From assembly GCA_023853785.1 (NCBI GenBank), contig JAJIRX010000181.1, positions 1-64,000 on the forward strand: DNA of 64,000 nt, written 5' to 3'. Under the pieces are notes generated by a model. The model ran no database searches and was not told where the DNA came from. It saw nothing but the letters and a program-made list of their open reading frames with translations. The DNA is from Psilocybe azurescens. Lineage: Eukaryota; Basidiomycota; Agaricomycetes; Agaricales; Agrocybaceae. How positions within the stretch are numbered: the first letter of the stretch is position 1; every line of letters starts with the position of its first letter. Below, one piece after another: positions 1-10,995 of the stretch. The translations under genes were made by a program, and so were the position numbers.

Positions 1-6
1 AAAAAA

Positions 7-1470
7 TTGCCAATGCAAACGAACTGGACCCCACAACACAGCAGAAGCAATGAAAACCCTATTAGAAGGAGGACCACCAAATGCATGACACGACCTCAGA
101 GAATGGAAAACAGAGAATGTGAACGGCAAAACTATCTTATACTACCAAGGACGAGCCTACATTCCAAAAGATCAAACCCTACGGAAAGACATAGTCAAAT
201 CATATCACGACCCTATCTCAGCTGGACACCCTGGAGAATTAGAAACATTCAATTTGGTGAAACAACACTACTGGTGGCCAGGATTACGATCATTTGTCAA
301 GCAATACAAAAGGATGTGCCGCCTGCCAACAGTTCAAAATAAATCGACATCCCTCTAACCCATCATTCATACCGATACCTGGACCAAAGTCAGCCCGACC
401 CTTTGCAGACAGTGCTATGGACTTCCTTACAGACCTTCCACCAATCCTGGACAAGCAAGGAGAAGTTGAATTTGATGTGATTCTAAGCATCACCAATCAC
501 TGGAACACAAAAGGACTTATCCTTATTCCATGCCGAATGAAAGGACTGGATGCCGAAAAGACTGGCAAACTCTTACTGGACAATCTCTACAAAAGGTTTG
601 GACTACCAGACAGCCTCACTTCAGATCGAGACCCCAGATTTGCCGCTGAATCATTCAAAGAGCTAATGAAACTCCTTGGAGTAAAATCGAAATTTTCAAC
701 TGCTTATCACCCTCAAACGGACGGAACAACGGAACGATATAACCAAGAGATCGAAGCCTATCTATCCATATACTGCTCGTCTCACCCAGAAGACTGGCAC
801 GAATGACTTGGGACCCTCGAATTCACTCACAATAACCGAAGACATGCGGACAGACAGAGAACACCATTCGAATTAATTCTCGGATACTCCCCATCGCGAA
901 TTCCCACCGCATTCGGAACACACCAAGTTTCCTTCAGTAGAAGAAAGACTGAAGTATCTTCAAAAGGATCGAGAAGAAGCCCTAGCAGCCCACGAACTAG
1001 CCCGGACAAGAATGGCTGAAAGGAAAAACTTGAACTTCACACCGTTCATCCAAGGACAAAGAGTTTGGCTAGAAGCGACAAATTTACAGATGAATTATCA
1101 CAAGAAAATGGCACCAAAACGAGAAGGACCCTTCAAGATCAAAGAAGTCTTAGGACCCCTAACTTATCAACTGGAACTCCCCAAAGGATGGCTCATTCAT
1201 GATGTATTCCATGCGACACTTCTTAATCCATACCACGAGACCGAAACACATGGACCCAATTTCATTCGACCGCCACCAGAGATATTAAACGAAGAAGAAC
1301 ATTGGGAAATAGAGACAATTCTCAAACATCGAAAAAGAGGAAGAGGATACCAATACTACGTCAAATGGAAGGACTATCCAATCACTGAAGCAACGTGGGA
1401 ACCGGCTTCGGTCTTTGAAGAAACCGGTAACAAAATCTTACAGACTTACCGAACACGTCACAAGCTGTAA
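7..1470 (+). pseudogene. gypsy-1 pol 3' part: integrase and chromodomain
   Basis: Seen: the integrase zinc-binding HHCC region near 200-340, with a frameshift at the two cysteines (about 300). The DDE core follows at 294-806, with first Asp in AMDFL, second in SDRDPRF and Glu in TTERYNQ. A TGA stop at 804-806 and a frame change around 880-1000 break it. The last part (1012-1470) has the integrase C-terminal barrel and a chromodomain (EHWEIETILKHR to the WEPA motif). Known: the chromodomain of chromoviruses directs integration to marked chromatin. The copy in gypsy-2 reads CGA where this one has the TGA stop, so the stop probably arose by C-to-T change at a CpG. Confidence 0.9.
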
Positions 1471-2399
1471 AAAGACCACCATCTTCCCTCACTCAACAAT
1501 CAATCAACATGCTCTCCTTTCCCTTGATCAAACACGTCAAGTCCACCCTCTTTCCCCAAAACACTCACGAACCTATTTTCCTCACGACAAAAATACCAAA
1601 ATCCCAAGAAGATCAATAACAAATGCTTGAAGAACTCGAGATAGCGTTTATAATGTCTCGAGAAGCGGAGAAACAAGCACACAATGAACTCAAGGCAAGA
1701 TGCGCAGCAATGGCGCATGACCAAAATCTAGAGTATCAACTGCGGATTTCCCAGCTCAAGGAAAAACTTAGACCCGGACTGGCAACAAAGGCTATAAGAA
1801 AGGTCAAGTCGCTACACTTCTAGGCAACAAACATCGATATCCAACAATGTCTCATTCCTCTGCTCGTGCCTCATCTGTTCCCCAATCTACTACTACATCG
1901 TCTCAACTTTTAATACTCTCTCTGTCTACGAACTACTTGAAATCTTGAAAAATGCCAAAAACCGATACGACGTCGAAGCCCTTTGCCCCCCTTTATCAAA
2001 CGAGAACTTGAATTCTTCAACTATTTATCTGGCAAAATCACGAATCATCGAGGCGGACATCGCAGTCAAACAGGTGAGAGTCCAAGTCCACCACAAAGCC
2101 GCCACCGACTCCCTCAAACGTCTTCAACTCAAGGGTTTCGAACGAGCCATCGAACACATGCTCATCAAACACCGCACGCAGACACCCCACGGAACGACTC
2201 ACCGATGCTGATCCACCACAACCTTTCGACATCAACAATCAGACCGGCACGCCTTCTCGTCGCCCAACTCGAGCCCGATGGACAAGTGTTGGGAATCAAC
2301 GTCGACCGGACGTTACATGCTTCGCATGTGGAAAGTTGGGACATATATGACAATATTGCCCCAAGCTCACCTGCAACCACTGCCACCGCCGAGGACCAG

Positions 2400-3983
2400 T
2401 GTTGAGAACTTAATCGTAACGTTAGACACTCAGCAAATGAATAAAGCAGCTGAGGTATGAATGGCGAATGGAGGTCTTTACACTCCCCACAGGTACCGAT
2501 CGGAACCGGTCGGAATCCGACCGGTTCCGACTGGAATTTTATTTGGCAGTGTCCCTGCCAAATTAGCAGTAAAATGTCTAAATTTTTCCGACCAGATTCC
2601 GACTGGATTCTGATCGGAACCACCGTACCGACCGGTTCCACTGTTAACAAGTCCGACCAAAATCCGATCGGAATCCGACTGGAATCCGACTGGAATCCGA
2701 CTGGAATCCGACTGGAATCCGACTGGAATCCAAGTGGAATTCATCAAATTTGAAACCCAATTAGACCCAATTCCGAGTGGAATCTGAGTGGTACCAAGCA
2801 GAACCATATTATGTCAGCATACTATTTACAGCTCAGCAAGTAATAACGCAAAAAGTATACATAGATCTTAACAGTTTGTGACAAATTTGGTATTGTTAGA
2901 ATTGTAAAATTGAGGAGAATATGTTTATGTAATAGTTATATAAAATTAAAAATTTCTGGTAAAGAAATACCTATTTTTCATATAAATCTGTGCTTATATA
3001 ATCTAAATGTCTTGAATAAAATTAATCTTTGTATTCCATTAATTTCTATTATTGTAACATTATTAATATATAGCTAACAGAGTGCTATTTTGTTGCAAAA
3101 TGTAGTTTACAATATCTATATATATTCAAATTTACAGTATTTTGTATATTGAACATGCTGACATAATATTATGATGATAGTGTAATTACAGATGCATTGC
3201 CCTCAATTTTCTGATCATTTTGATATATAATATGTGGGTATAGCTTCAGAGAAAGTGCCAGAATATATTATTGGGTGTTGTAAAGAATGGTATATAATTC
3301 ATAAAATGTTGATAATACCACAAGCAATAATAGTGGAGTTGGTAATGTGTGTATAGAATTAATATATATGAAGCTGTTGGTTCAATTCCTGTTGAGTGTA
3401 TTTTATAATTTTGCATTTATTACAAATATCATGTGACCTGAATGATTACTTAAGAGCTTATGTAAGAAATATTATATAATACTGACTAAGCAGACTATAT
3501 CATGTGATTTCAATACATTATTTATAAGCTTATATAAGCAATTTATTATGTAATGCTGACTAAGCATTGTATTATACACTGAACAAGTACATTATGAGAA
3601 ATTCCGACCAGATTCCGACCGGTTCCGAGTGGGTCCGAGTGGATTCTGATCGGATTCTGACCGGTTCCGATCAGTTCCGACTGGGTCCAAGCGGTTCCGA
3701 CCAGTACCCGTGGGGCACTGTAAAGTACTGGGCGAATGCAGCGAGTATATGTGAAAACAAGAGTGATGCAGGAAATGCAGGAAATGAACTACATTGGAAG
3801 TGGAAGCAATACGTTGAAGCAAATGAAGGATTGGCGAGACTAAATGGAATGAGAGTGGTGATGATCATACGAAGAAAATGATAAAGGCATGAGTAGACTG
3901 AAAGGGCACAAAAAGGGAAAGGAGGAAAGCGAGAATGGGAGTGACGAGTATGACTAAGCTGATGGACGAGCTGACCTTCAACA
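2400..3983 (-). repeat. Copia 3' LTR, interrupted by a hAT-like MITE
   Basis: Without the 1260 bp MITE and its 8 bp duplication this LTR is close to the 320 bp LTR at 10501-10820 over its whole length, with a few substitutions and a small indel near 3900. It keeps the TGTTGA and TCAACA ends. Confidence 0.92.
2471..3730. mobile_element. Non-autonomous hAT-like MITE, 1260 bp
   Basis: Both ends match as an imperfect inverted repeat: the right end, read inward, starts CAGTACTTTACAGTGCCCC, and the left end has GAGGTCTTTACACTCCCC. The element is flanked by an 8 bp direct repeat GGCGAATG (2463-2470 and 3731-3738), the duplication length of hAT transposases. The other copia LTR carries the empty site (10564-10571) with a single GGCGAATG. 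The ends hold arrays of an 11 bp motif of the type GGAATCCGACT (six or so in tandem at 2668-2740, variants at 3600-3710), as expected for transposase-binding sites. The core (2800-3590) is AT-rich with no reading frame. Confidence 0.9.
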
Positions 3984-3995
3984 CACCCCTCAACA
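3984..3995 (-). other. Copia polypurine tract
   Basis: On the minus strand the sequence TGTTGAGGGGTG stands directly before the 3' LTR, which starts TGTTGAAGG. The purine run GAGGGG fits the plus-strand primer of reverse transcription. Confidence 0.6.
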
Positions 3996-4626
3996 GATTG
4001 CAAAGCCTAACCGTTCCACAGCCTCGAGGAACTTCAAGCGATGAAGTGGTTTAGTGAGAATGTTGGCAGGATTGGTTATTCCAGAAGTATGAACAATTTG
4101 AAATGTATGAGATTCAATGTGAGAGCAAATAAAGTGATAACGGATGTCGATATGTTTCGGCCTTGCTGTGGGATGAGTCGTTTTCTGATAAGGAACGAGC
4201 GCCTTCGTTGTTGGTTGCAATGATGAGGGGAGCAGGCATGGAAGTTGGAGATAGGCTAGAGATGCGGAGCCAGAGACCTTCTTGTAGAGCATGGGTGAGA
4301 GCTACATATTCCGACTCAGTAGAGCTTGTCGCAATACAAGTCTGAGTTTTCGACGACCAGCTGATGGGTCCACCAGCCAAGGTCCACAGGAAGCCAGATG
4401 TTGAAGCGCAAGTGACCTTATTACTGGCCCAATCTGCATCAGAATACCCATAAAGTGAAGCGTTGGAGGATGCACCCCCATAGTGAAGACGAAGGGAACG
4501 TGTTCCGCTGAGATAGCATAAAACACGCTTTGCAGCAGCAAAATGATAAGGAGAAGGTTTTGAGCAATGTTGTGAAAGGAGGAGCACAGCGACTGAAATG
4601 TCAGGACAAGAATGGCATTGAATAAA
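3996..4626 (-). pseudogene. Copia RNase H and 3' end of reverse transcriptase
   Basis: Read on the minus strand, 4587 down to about 4000 encodes the copia RNase H: SDADWA, then a KTQTCIATSSTESEYVAL-type segment, then the C-terminal block with HIDIRYHF and an NPADILTKP-like end. The reading frame breaks near 4240 and 4140. The upstream part of the same domain resumes at 6235 beyond the Tc1 insertion; the break falls within the RLIGSLL segment. Confidence 0.88.
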
Positions 4627-4628
4627 TA

Positions 4629-6232
4629 CAGTAGCTCAAAAACCGTCCCAATGTTTGGCACTTTCTCACTAATTGTTTAATAACTTGGGAAATAAATTAT
4701 GTAAAAGTCTGAAAATATTATATGTTATATTTTAACATGTGACTAACATATTTCTCACCAAGGTCACATGATTTTAACAAAAACTGATTAAGTAATGGAA
4801 TTTACAAAATAATAAAACATTGGGACAGTTTTTGACCCTATAAAATAATAGCTTTACATGCTTGTAGAAAGCCAAATTGCTTTGTATAAATTGTGAGAAA
4901 ATTAAACAAGGTCATGTGACACTATTTGTACACATTTGAAATGTTGAATTCAAGTTCAACCATCTTTCTCTTTAACCACCACATCATGAAGCCTGCAACA
5001 CCTTCTCAGTACAATTATGTCCTCAATCTTCTTGAAGAGGGCTATTCTCTTTGTCAAATAGAGTCTAAAACTGGTTTGGGAAAGTCTACTGTTGGAAGAA
5101 TCAAGAGGGAAGTGGATGCCAACAAAGAAAACCCCCAAAACAACAAAGATGGACGTCCCTCCAAGCTTACTCCCAAAGGATAAACAAGGTCCTTTTTGTC
5201 AAATTAAAACAGGAAAGCTGGACAATGCTGTCCAGGCAACACACTTCATCAATGATGCTATTCCCTCTCCTGTTTGTGCCCAAACAGTCAGAAATGCCCT
5301 CAAAGAAAACAACTTCTGCTCTGTTGTTAAATCAAAACGACCCCTCCTCAAGGCTATCCACCATCAAAAACGCCTAAAATTCGCCCCAGAATCATGTTGG
5401 CTGGACTGTGGAGGATTGGAAAAGAGTACTCTGGTCAGATGAAACAAAAATAAACAGGATTGGCTCAGATGGAAGGGTCTATACATGGAAACCCAAGGGT
5501 GAAGCAATCTCAGATAGAACAACATCACCAACTGTCAAGCATGGAGGGGGCAACAATCTCATGGTATGGGGTTGTATGGGGTGGAATGGTGTTGGAACAC
5601 TCACTGAGGTTAAGGGGAAGATGAATGCAGACCAATACTGTGAAATTTTGGAGCATGGGGTGGATGAAAGCTTTGACAACTTGGAGATGGCAGAGGGAAA
5701 AGGATTTTTCAGCAGGATAATGACCCCAAACACACCTCCAAAAAAAGCTCAAGAATGGTTTTTGGCCAATGATGTTGAAGTTATGAAGTGGCCACCCCAA
5801 TCCCCTGATCTCAACCCCATTGAACACCTTTGGGTTTACCTCAAAAGGCAAATGAACACCTATGAGACACCACCCAAAGGAGCATTTGAATTGTGGCAGA
5901 GATTGGCAAAGGAATGGACTGAAATACCTTCAGAAACATGCCAAAGGCTTATATAAAGCATACCAAGGAGAATGGAGGCTGTTATCAAGGCAAAGGGAGG
6001 CCATACTAAGTACTAGATAGAGAGTCAAAAACTGTCCCAATGCTCTATTATTTTGTAAATTACATTACTTAATCATTTTTTGTTAAAATCATGTGACCTT
6101 GGTGAGAAGTATGTTAGTCACATGTTAAAATATAACATATAATATTTTCAGACTTTTACATAATTTATTTCCCAAGTTATTAAACAATTAGTGAGAAAGT
6201 GCCAAACATTGGGACGGTTTTTTGAGCTACTG
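4629..6232 (+). mobile_element. Tc1/mariner DNA transposon, 1604 bp
   Basis: Long terminal inverted repeats (well over 100 bp) start CAGTAGCTCAAAAA and are nearly identical at the two ends. The TA target duplication stands at 4627-4628 and 6233-6234. The element contains one transposase gene with a D..D34E-type domain. It inserted in the copia RNase H region. Confidence 0.95.
4986..5956 (+). pseudogene. Tc1-family transposase, frameshifted
   Basis: N-terminal helix-turn-helix (4986-5180; motifs LLEEGYSLCQIESKTGLGKST, GRPSKLT), a second DNA-binding helix set (5183-5390) and a DDE domain (5408-5956). The first catalytic Asp is in WSDETKIN. The second sits in DNDPKHTS, which can only be read one frame over at 5710-5740. 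The third acidic residue is in SPDLNPIEHLW. Frame changes near 5180 and 5385, plus a pair of opposite one-base changes in the T run near 5706 and the A run near 5740, break the frame. The last pair replaces the catalytic segment with an unrelated peptide, so the product would be inactive unless these are sequencing errors. Confidence 0.88.
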
Positions 6233-6234
6233 TA

Positions 6235-9200
6235 GTAGAGATCCTATCAGGCGTTGAAAGGCAGTAACCAAGTTAGGGATGATGGGATGAACATCGGTTT
6301 CACGACCGAAAGGATGAGCGACGTCGATAGGAGTGGATACAGGGTTGCAGTTAGTCAGACCGTATTCCCTTGAGTAAAGCGTCAATGTATGGCTCCTGAT
6401 GGATCCAAAGCTCACGCATTCCCAAATCCCTCTCAAACTGCACCCCTAGAAACTCTTTCACAGGTCCCAAATCCTTGATGCCAAACACTTTACCAATTTC
6501 CTCCTTGATGAAGCAAAGAAATTCAGACGAGTTTGATCCCCCAACCCATCATCCACATGCATCCCCAATAAACAATGAACATTCACCCCCCCCCACCAAC
6601 GCTTGAATATAAAAACAGCATGGTCAAACTCTGACCAAGTAAACCCAAGCTTCTCCAAGATGGAACGCAGGAGTTTGTACCAAACGCGGCTTGCCTGCTT
6701 CAGACCGTATAAAGATTTGAGCAATTTCCATACCCCATTGATCGGAGAAGAGTACCCTTGCGGGCAACGCATGTAGATAGTCTCAGCCAGGTCGCCCCAG
6801 AGAAAGGCACGGGTGGCATCGAAACAATTGAGATATCATGATTGAATGGTAGCGTAGACGGCAATGAAGCGAATGCTGACAGATTTGGCAACGGGGGCAA
6901 AAGTGGCATTTTAGTCGACGAAAGGGACCTGAGAGAAGCCTTGTGCCACCAACCGAGCTTTGTAAATCGGAGGACCACCCAACTCCAGCAGCTTGAACTC
7001 CAGCACCCACCGACAACCGATAGCCTTCATCCCATCCGGCAAGAGATAATCGACGTAGACCCCCATACTTTTCAACATCTCCAATTCCTTCATCACGACC
7101 TTCTTCCACTCCACAGCATCCGGACGAGCCATAGCCTCAGCATAAGTTGCAGGCGGAATGGACATATCGTAGCCTGGTGATGAAGGAGAACAACGAATGT
7201 CAGTACGGACAGACAGCAGAGTCGATTCCCACAATCTGTCATTATCACGAGACAGGTAGTCCTCTACATCAAGAGAGACGGTCATGTGTGATGCAGGGAA
7301 GTCGGAGGGCAAACGATTGTCAAAGGCGCCCATGCAGCACATGCTTACAAAAGGATTGTCGTCAACTAGGTGTTCCGAGTCGGAGCCAGCATCGATTGGG
7401 GCAGGAGAGGGCACGTCGTCCGAGGCAGCGTCCAATTCCCGAAGTCTCTCGATTGGCACGCAGTTTTTCCCTGATGCTGGACGGATGCTTCAACCAAACA
7501 AGAGTGAAAGGTGCCACGTTTGGTAGGACGACGTTCCCTAGAAGAAGAACGAGGTGCAAGAGTACGAGTAGGTGCAGGGGCAGGTGGGAGGGTAGTATGG
7601 GGAGCTGAATCACCAACAGGAGTCACAGGCTCTACTAAAATAGGAATAGGTGGAGAAGAAGGGGAGTTAATGTCAGAAATAAGTTCAGGGCGCATCGAGG
7701 TTGCCCTCAGTCACAAAAGGAAGAGAGGGAGTAAAAGAAGAATCTACTTGACAAGAAGAAGCAGTAGGGACAATTGAAGGAGAAAGTTCAGTCACATTTG
7801 AAGAAGAAGGTTCAATGACAGAAGGAGTGGAAGCAAAAGATTGAGTTACACACGGAATGGAAGGAGTAAAGTCATTGCAAGATGAGATACAGGGTACAAT
7901 AGGAAAAGAGTCAAAGGGCGGCAAGAACGGAAGCGAAGAATAATCTATAGGGTTAACAGGAGGGGAATGAAGAGCTTTATATGAAATGTTTTTGTCAAAA
8001 ATAACATTAGAGGAATTGAAGAAATGTAGAGACGTAATGTCCCAAAGGCGATATCCACGACCACCTGGTGGGTAGCCCATGAAGAGGCATTCAACGGACT
8101 TAGCACCTAACTTTGTTTGCTATTCTTCTGGAACATGTGCAAAACATCTTGAACCCCAGATATGCAGATGGGAGAGATTTGGCGAGCGACCATACATGAC
8201 TTCGAAAGGAGTAACACTGTCGGCATTGAGAGATGTGACGTTGAGAAGGTAAGCAGCAGTTAGGGCGGCCTCGCCCCAGTAAGTCATGGGCAGTTGAGCC
8301 GTCGTCAGCATAGCAAGAATGCGGCCTTGCACAGTCCGCATGAAATGCTCGATCTCGCCGTTCATCCAGTGTTCACATCATGGCGTCACTTCCATTTCGA
8401 TACCATGATCGTTGAGGTATTGGGTGAAGGCACCCTTCCACTCAGTGCCGCCGTCGCATCTGAAACGTTTGACCTTGAAACCAGTTCTCGTCTCCCAACG
8501 CTCTTTGATGATGATGAATGCCTTGAGCATTGTGTCGGGGACTTTGTTGGCAACAAGCTGAATATTATTGACCTTCATACCTGCACATCGAAATGCAACG
8601 AAGTACTTTTTCCTGTGCAGAGTTTCCACAGGGAAAGGCCCACAGGTGTCTCCAACTAGAAGTTCGAGCGGTGAGAAGGTATGCTGACCGACGGATTGGG
8701 TGGATGTGGAGTCGCGACATGCTTGGCGATGATGCACGGTTCGCACTTAATGGGCTTGAGATCTTTGATTTGAGACTTCAGGATCGATTTTACTAATGTC
8801 CGAGTTGCATTCTCGCCTGGATGACCCAAACAAAGGTGATGAAGATACATAGATTCTGGGACTTTGGTGAACATGACACATTCATCTGAAGAATGGCGAG
8901 GAATGAAGTCAGCGTCGAGGCTGAACAAGCGATTAATCATTTGCCCAGATGCAAATATGATGCTGTTTTTGGACAGACAGACGCCTTCGTTCGGAAGAAA
9001 ATTGCAACCGATCCCAGTGCTATTGAGACGTCCAACCGATAATAAATTGACCACAGCACCCGGAGCATGAAGACAGTTGTTCAATTTAAGTCGGATAGTT
9101 CTGCCCTTGTAGGACACATTGACGTAGCACATTCCACCTCCTTGAGTTTGCAAGGTTCCTAGATTTGCAGTTGTCACGTTCTAGCATCGGCCTCATTGTA
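6235..9200 (-). pseudogene. Copia integrase and reverse transcriptase
   Basis: On the minus strand from 9180 down: the protease-to-integrase linker, the GAG-pre-integrase zinc region (HHLCLGHPG to CEPCIIAKH, 8900-8700), integrase core with RFRCDGGTEW and the ALTAAYLLN segment (8746-8120), a Ser/Thr/Pro-rich spacer (8080-7370), then reverse transcriptase from 7180 (GCRWVLEFK, KARLVAQGF; VWKLLKSLYGLKQASR-type block at 6720; catalytic MHVDDGL at about 6555). Repeated frame changes occur, for example near 8370, 7380, 6920 and 6450. Confidence 0.88.
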
Positions 9201-10325
9201 TGAATGAAACATCTCACGCGATTTGATAAGATGCGAGGTCAGCGCCAGAGTCAAGGAGTGTGGTGTTTGCCGGAATTGATGTGAGAGCAAGTGCAGATAA
9301 GTTGTCACCGATGGACTCAATCATCGCGCATGAGATTTCTCCATCGTCCAGAAAGTCTACAGCAGCTATGGAAGCCATCTCCTTCCCATTGTTCTTAGTG
9401 GTAGTGGCAGCGGCGGCAGCAGCAGCAGCAGCGGCCTTGTCCCTAGGCCCCTGGCCCGCCATCCCTCCACCAGAATTAAAACAATGGTCACAATCGTGCG
9501 ACCGACCTCTGCAATTTGTGCAGCGTACACCATTAGGATTGTTGGGATGTTTGGCGATTGGGTGATTGTCGGTGTCTTTGGCCAGGTTGGAATACTCAGA
9601 ACCGGGACCATTTCGTTTGGAGGGAGACTTCGGCTTCGATGCGCTGACATTTGATCAGAAGACGAGATACGATGCGGTCTAGAAGTGTGTCAGGAGCCGC
9701 AACATCTTTTCCTTCCTCGAGCGCAACCTTCTCTCTGTCCATATGATCCTGGTAGAGCTGTACCATCAGCTGTTTGAAGTTTGTCCAGGATTGAGAGGAA
9801 GGGAGACCACGTAAGATATGGTGGACGATGTCGGATTTGGGATAATGAACGGGCATTGCCAGGAGACGTTTGCAACCTGTATGAAACTTCGGCGATGTAG
9901 TTATCGAAGTCCTTATGATCTTTGAGTTTCAATGTCGATAGGCGTTCTTTGATCTCGAACTGTGCATTAATGTCGATACGTGCATATTTGGCTGAGATAC
10001 GTTGCCACAGAGTTCGGGATGAGACACCGTCTACCACCTACAAATTATCGAAAACAAGTTGTGATACTCGTCGGAGCATGATCCCTCGTGCCTTGGAATC
10101 TTCCTGCCACCACTTGTGAAAGTTCGCAACGTATTCAGGGTTTGAGACGGCAGTTGGAGCTTTCGGTTCCGCAGAAATGGGATACAGATCCCATGCATTA
10201 GCAGTCCCCTCAATATGACCCCAATAGCCTTCATCCTTCAAGACCTGGGTGATATGTCGCTTCCATCCTGGGTAAGATGCAGTGTTCTCGAGTAGCGGGA
10301 CGTGTTTGAGCTTAATTGTCGACAT
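9201..10325 (-). pseudogene. Copia gag, zinc knuckle and protease
   Basis: Gag starts at the ATG at 10325 (MSTIKLKHVPLLENTA..YPGWKRHI), a copia-type Gag N-terminus. It continues through the conserved LWQRISAKYA and FKQLM regions to a CCHC knuckle near 9520 (CTNCRGRSHDCDHC). A run of alanine and threonine codons (9400-9440) follows, then the protease active site LLDSGA near 9250. Frame changes occur near 10040, 9860 and 9600. The leader between gag and the 5' LTR is about 175 bp. Confidence 0.85.
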
Positions 10326-10486
10326 GACAATTAAGGGTATGTGATTAGGAATCACGGACAGAGTTGATGGCAAGGGTTGCCAACGTTGGACAGGGTACGA
10401 GGTACAGGACGAGGTATGAGGTATGAGCTGGCTGAGGTGTATAACTCCTGACAGAGGCGCGTGGGATTGTGTTCAAAGATCACCTA

Positions 10487-10500
10487 CAGGGCCCATAACC
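10487..10500 (-). other. Copia primer-binding site, half-tRNA type
   Basis: Directly inside the 5' LTR the minus strand reads GGTTATGGGCCCTG. Its complement matches the anticodon stem-loop of initiator tRNA-Met of higher eukaryotes (CAGGGCCCAUAACC) and not the tRNA 3' end. Known: Drosophila copia and yeast Ty5 prime from a cleaved initiator tRNA-Met at this internal position. The tRNA match is from memory. Confidence 0.7.
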
Positions 10501-10820
10501 TGTTGAGAACTTAATCGTAACGTTAGACACTCAGCAAATGAATAAAGCAGCTGAGGTACGAATGGCGAATGCGCGAGTATATGTGAAAACGAGAGTGATG
10601 CAGGAAATGCAGGAAATGAACTACATTGGAAGTGGAAGCAATACGTTGAAGCAAATGAAGGATTGGCGAGACTAAATGGAATGAGAGTGGTGATGATCAT
10701 ACGAAGAAAATGATAAAGGCATGAGTAGACTGAAAGGGTGAAGTACAAAAAGGGAAAGGAGGAAAACGAGAATGGGAGTGACAAGTATGACTAAGCTGAT
10801 GGACGAGCCGACCTTCAACA
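10501..10820 (-). repeat. Copia 5' LTR, 320 bp, with the empty MITE site
   Basis: Intact LTR with TGTTGA and TCAACA ends. It carries the unoccupied target (one GGCGAATG at 10564-10571) of the MITE that interrupts the other LTR. Confidence 0.93.
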
Positions 10821-10982
10821 ACCAGGACATACGACAAGATACTGTCCTTTCAAGCGTAACGACTCTCCTCACAGAAGCGATTACTTTGATTATGACGACC
10901 CCACGGATGACGTTGGCATCGCAAACAATACCGGAGAACCCTACGGATACTGAAGACCATTCGACTGGGACAGTCAAACCTT

Positions 10983-10995
10983 AGAAGGGGGGTAA
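10983..10995 (+). other. gypsy-1 polypurine tract
   Basis: AGAAGGGGGGTAA lies directly before the 3' LTR, which starts TGTTACGG. Confidence 0.8.

Larger units (their letters stand above)
2400..10820 (-). mobile_element. Ty1/copia LTR retrotransposon, complete outline, twice interrupted
   Basis: The LTRs begin TGTTGA and end TCAACA. The flanks carry a perfect 5 bp target duplication ACCAG at 2395-2399 and 10821-10825. On the minus strand the order is 5' LTR (10501-10820), primer site, gag with zinc knuckle, protease, integrase, reverse transcriptase and RNase H (the copia order), then polypurine tract and 3' LTR (2400-3983). Removing the two nested transposons and their target duplications gives about 5.5 kb, normal for copia. 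Many frameshifts show that it is dead. It inserted in the 3' ORF of gypsy-1. Confidence 0.93.
1623..10953 (+). pseudogene. gypsy-1 extra 3' ORF with two CCHC zinc knuckles, split by copia
   Basis: Downstream of the pol stop (1470) there is about 1.1 kb of element before the LTR, and it is coding-like. Segments: a charged helical stretch at 1623-1823, another helical stretch at 1945-2200, then, in frame from 2204, a basic linker and a zinc knuckle with Cys codons at 2318 and 2327, His at 2342 and Cys at 2357 (CX2CX4HX4C). A second set has Cys at 2372 and 2381 and continues across the copia insertion (one ACCAG copy removed) to His at 10828 and Cys at 10843 (CX2CX6HX4C). The acidic tail ends with TGA at 10951-10953, 42 bp before the LTR. 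An in-frame TGA at 2348-2350 and frame changes near 1900 and 2170 make it a pseudogene. A gag-type zinc knuckle after pol is unusual for this group; its role is unknown. Confidence 0.6.

Noticed and set aside
9400..9440. Polyalanine tract as a separate microsatellite feature
   Set aside because: It lies within the copia gag/protease linker and is short.
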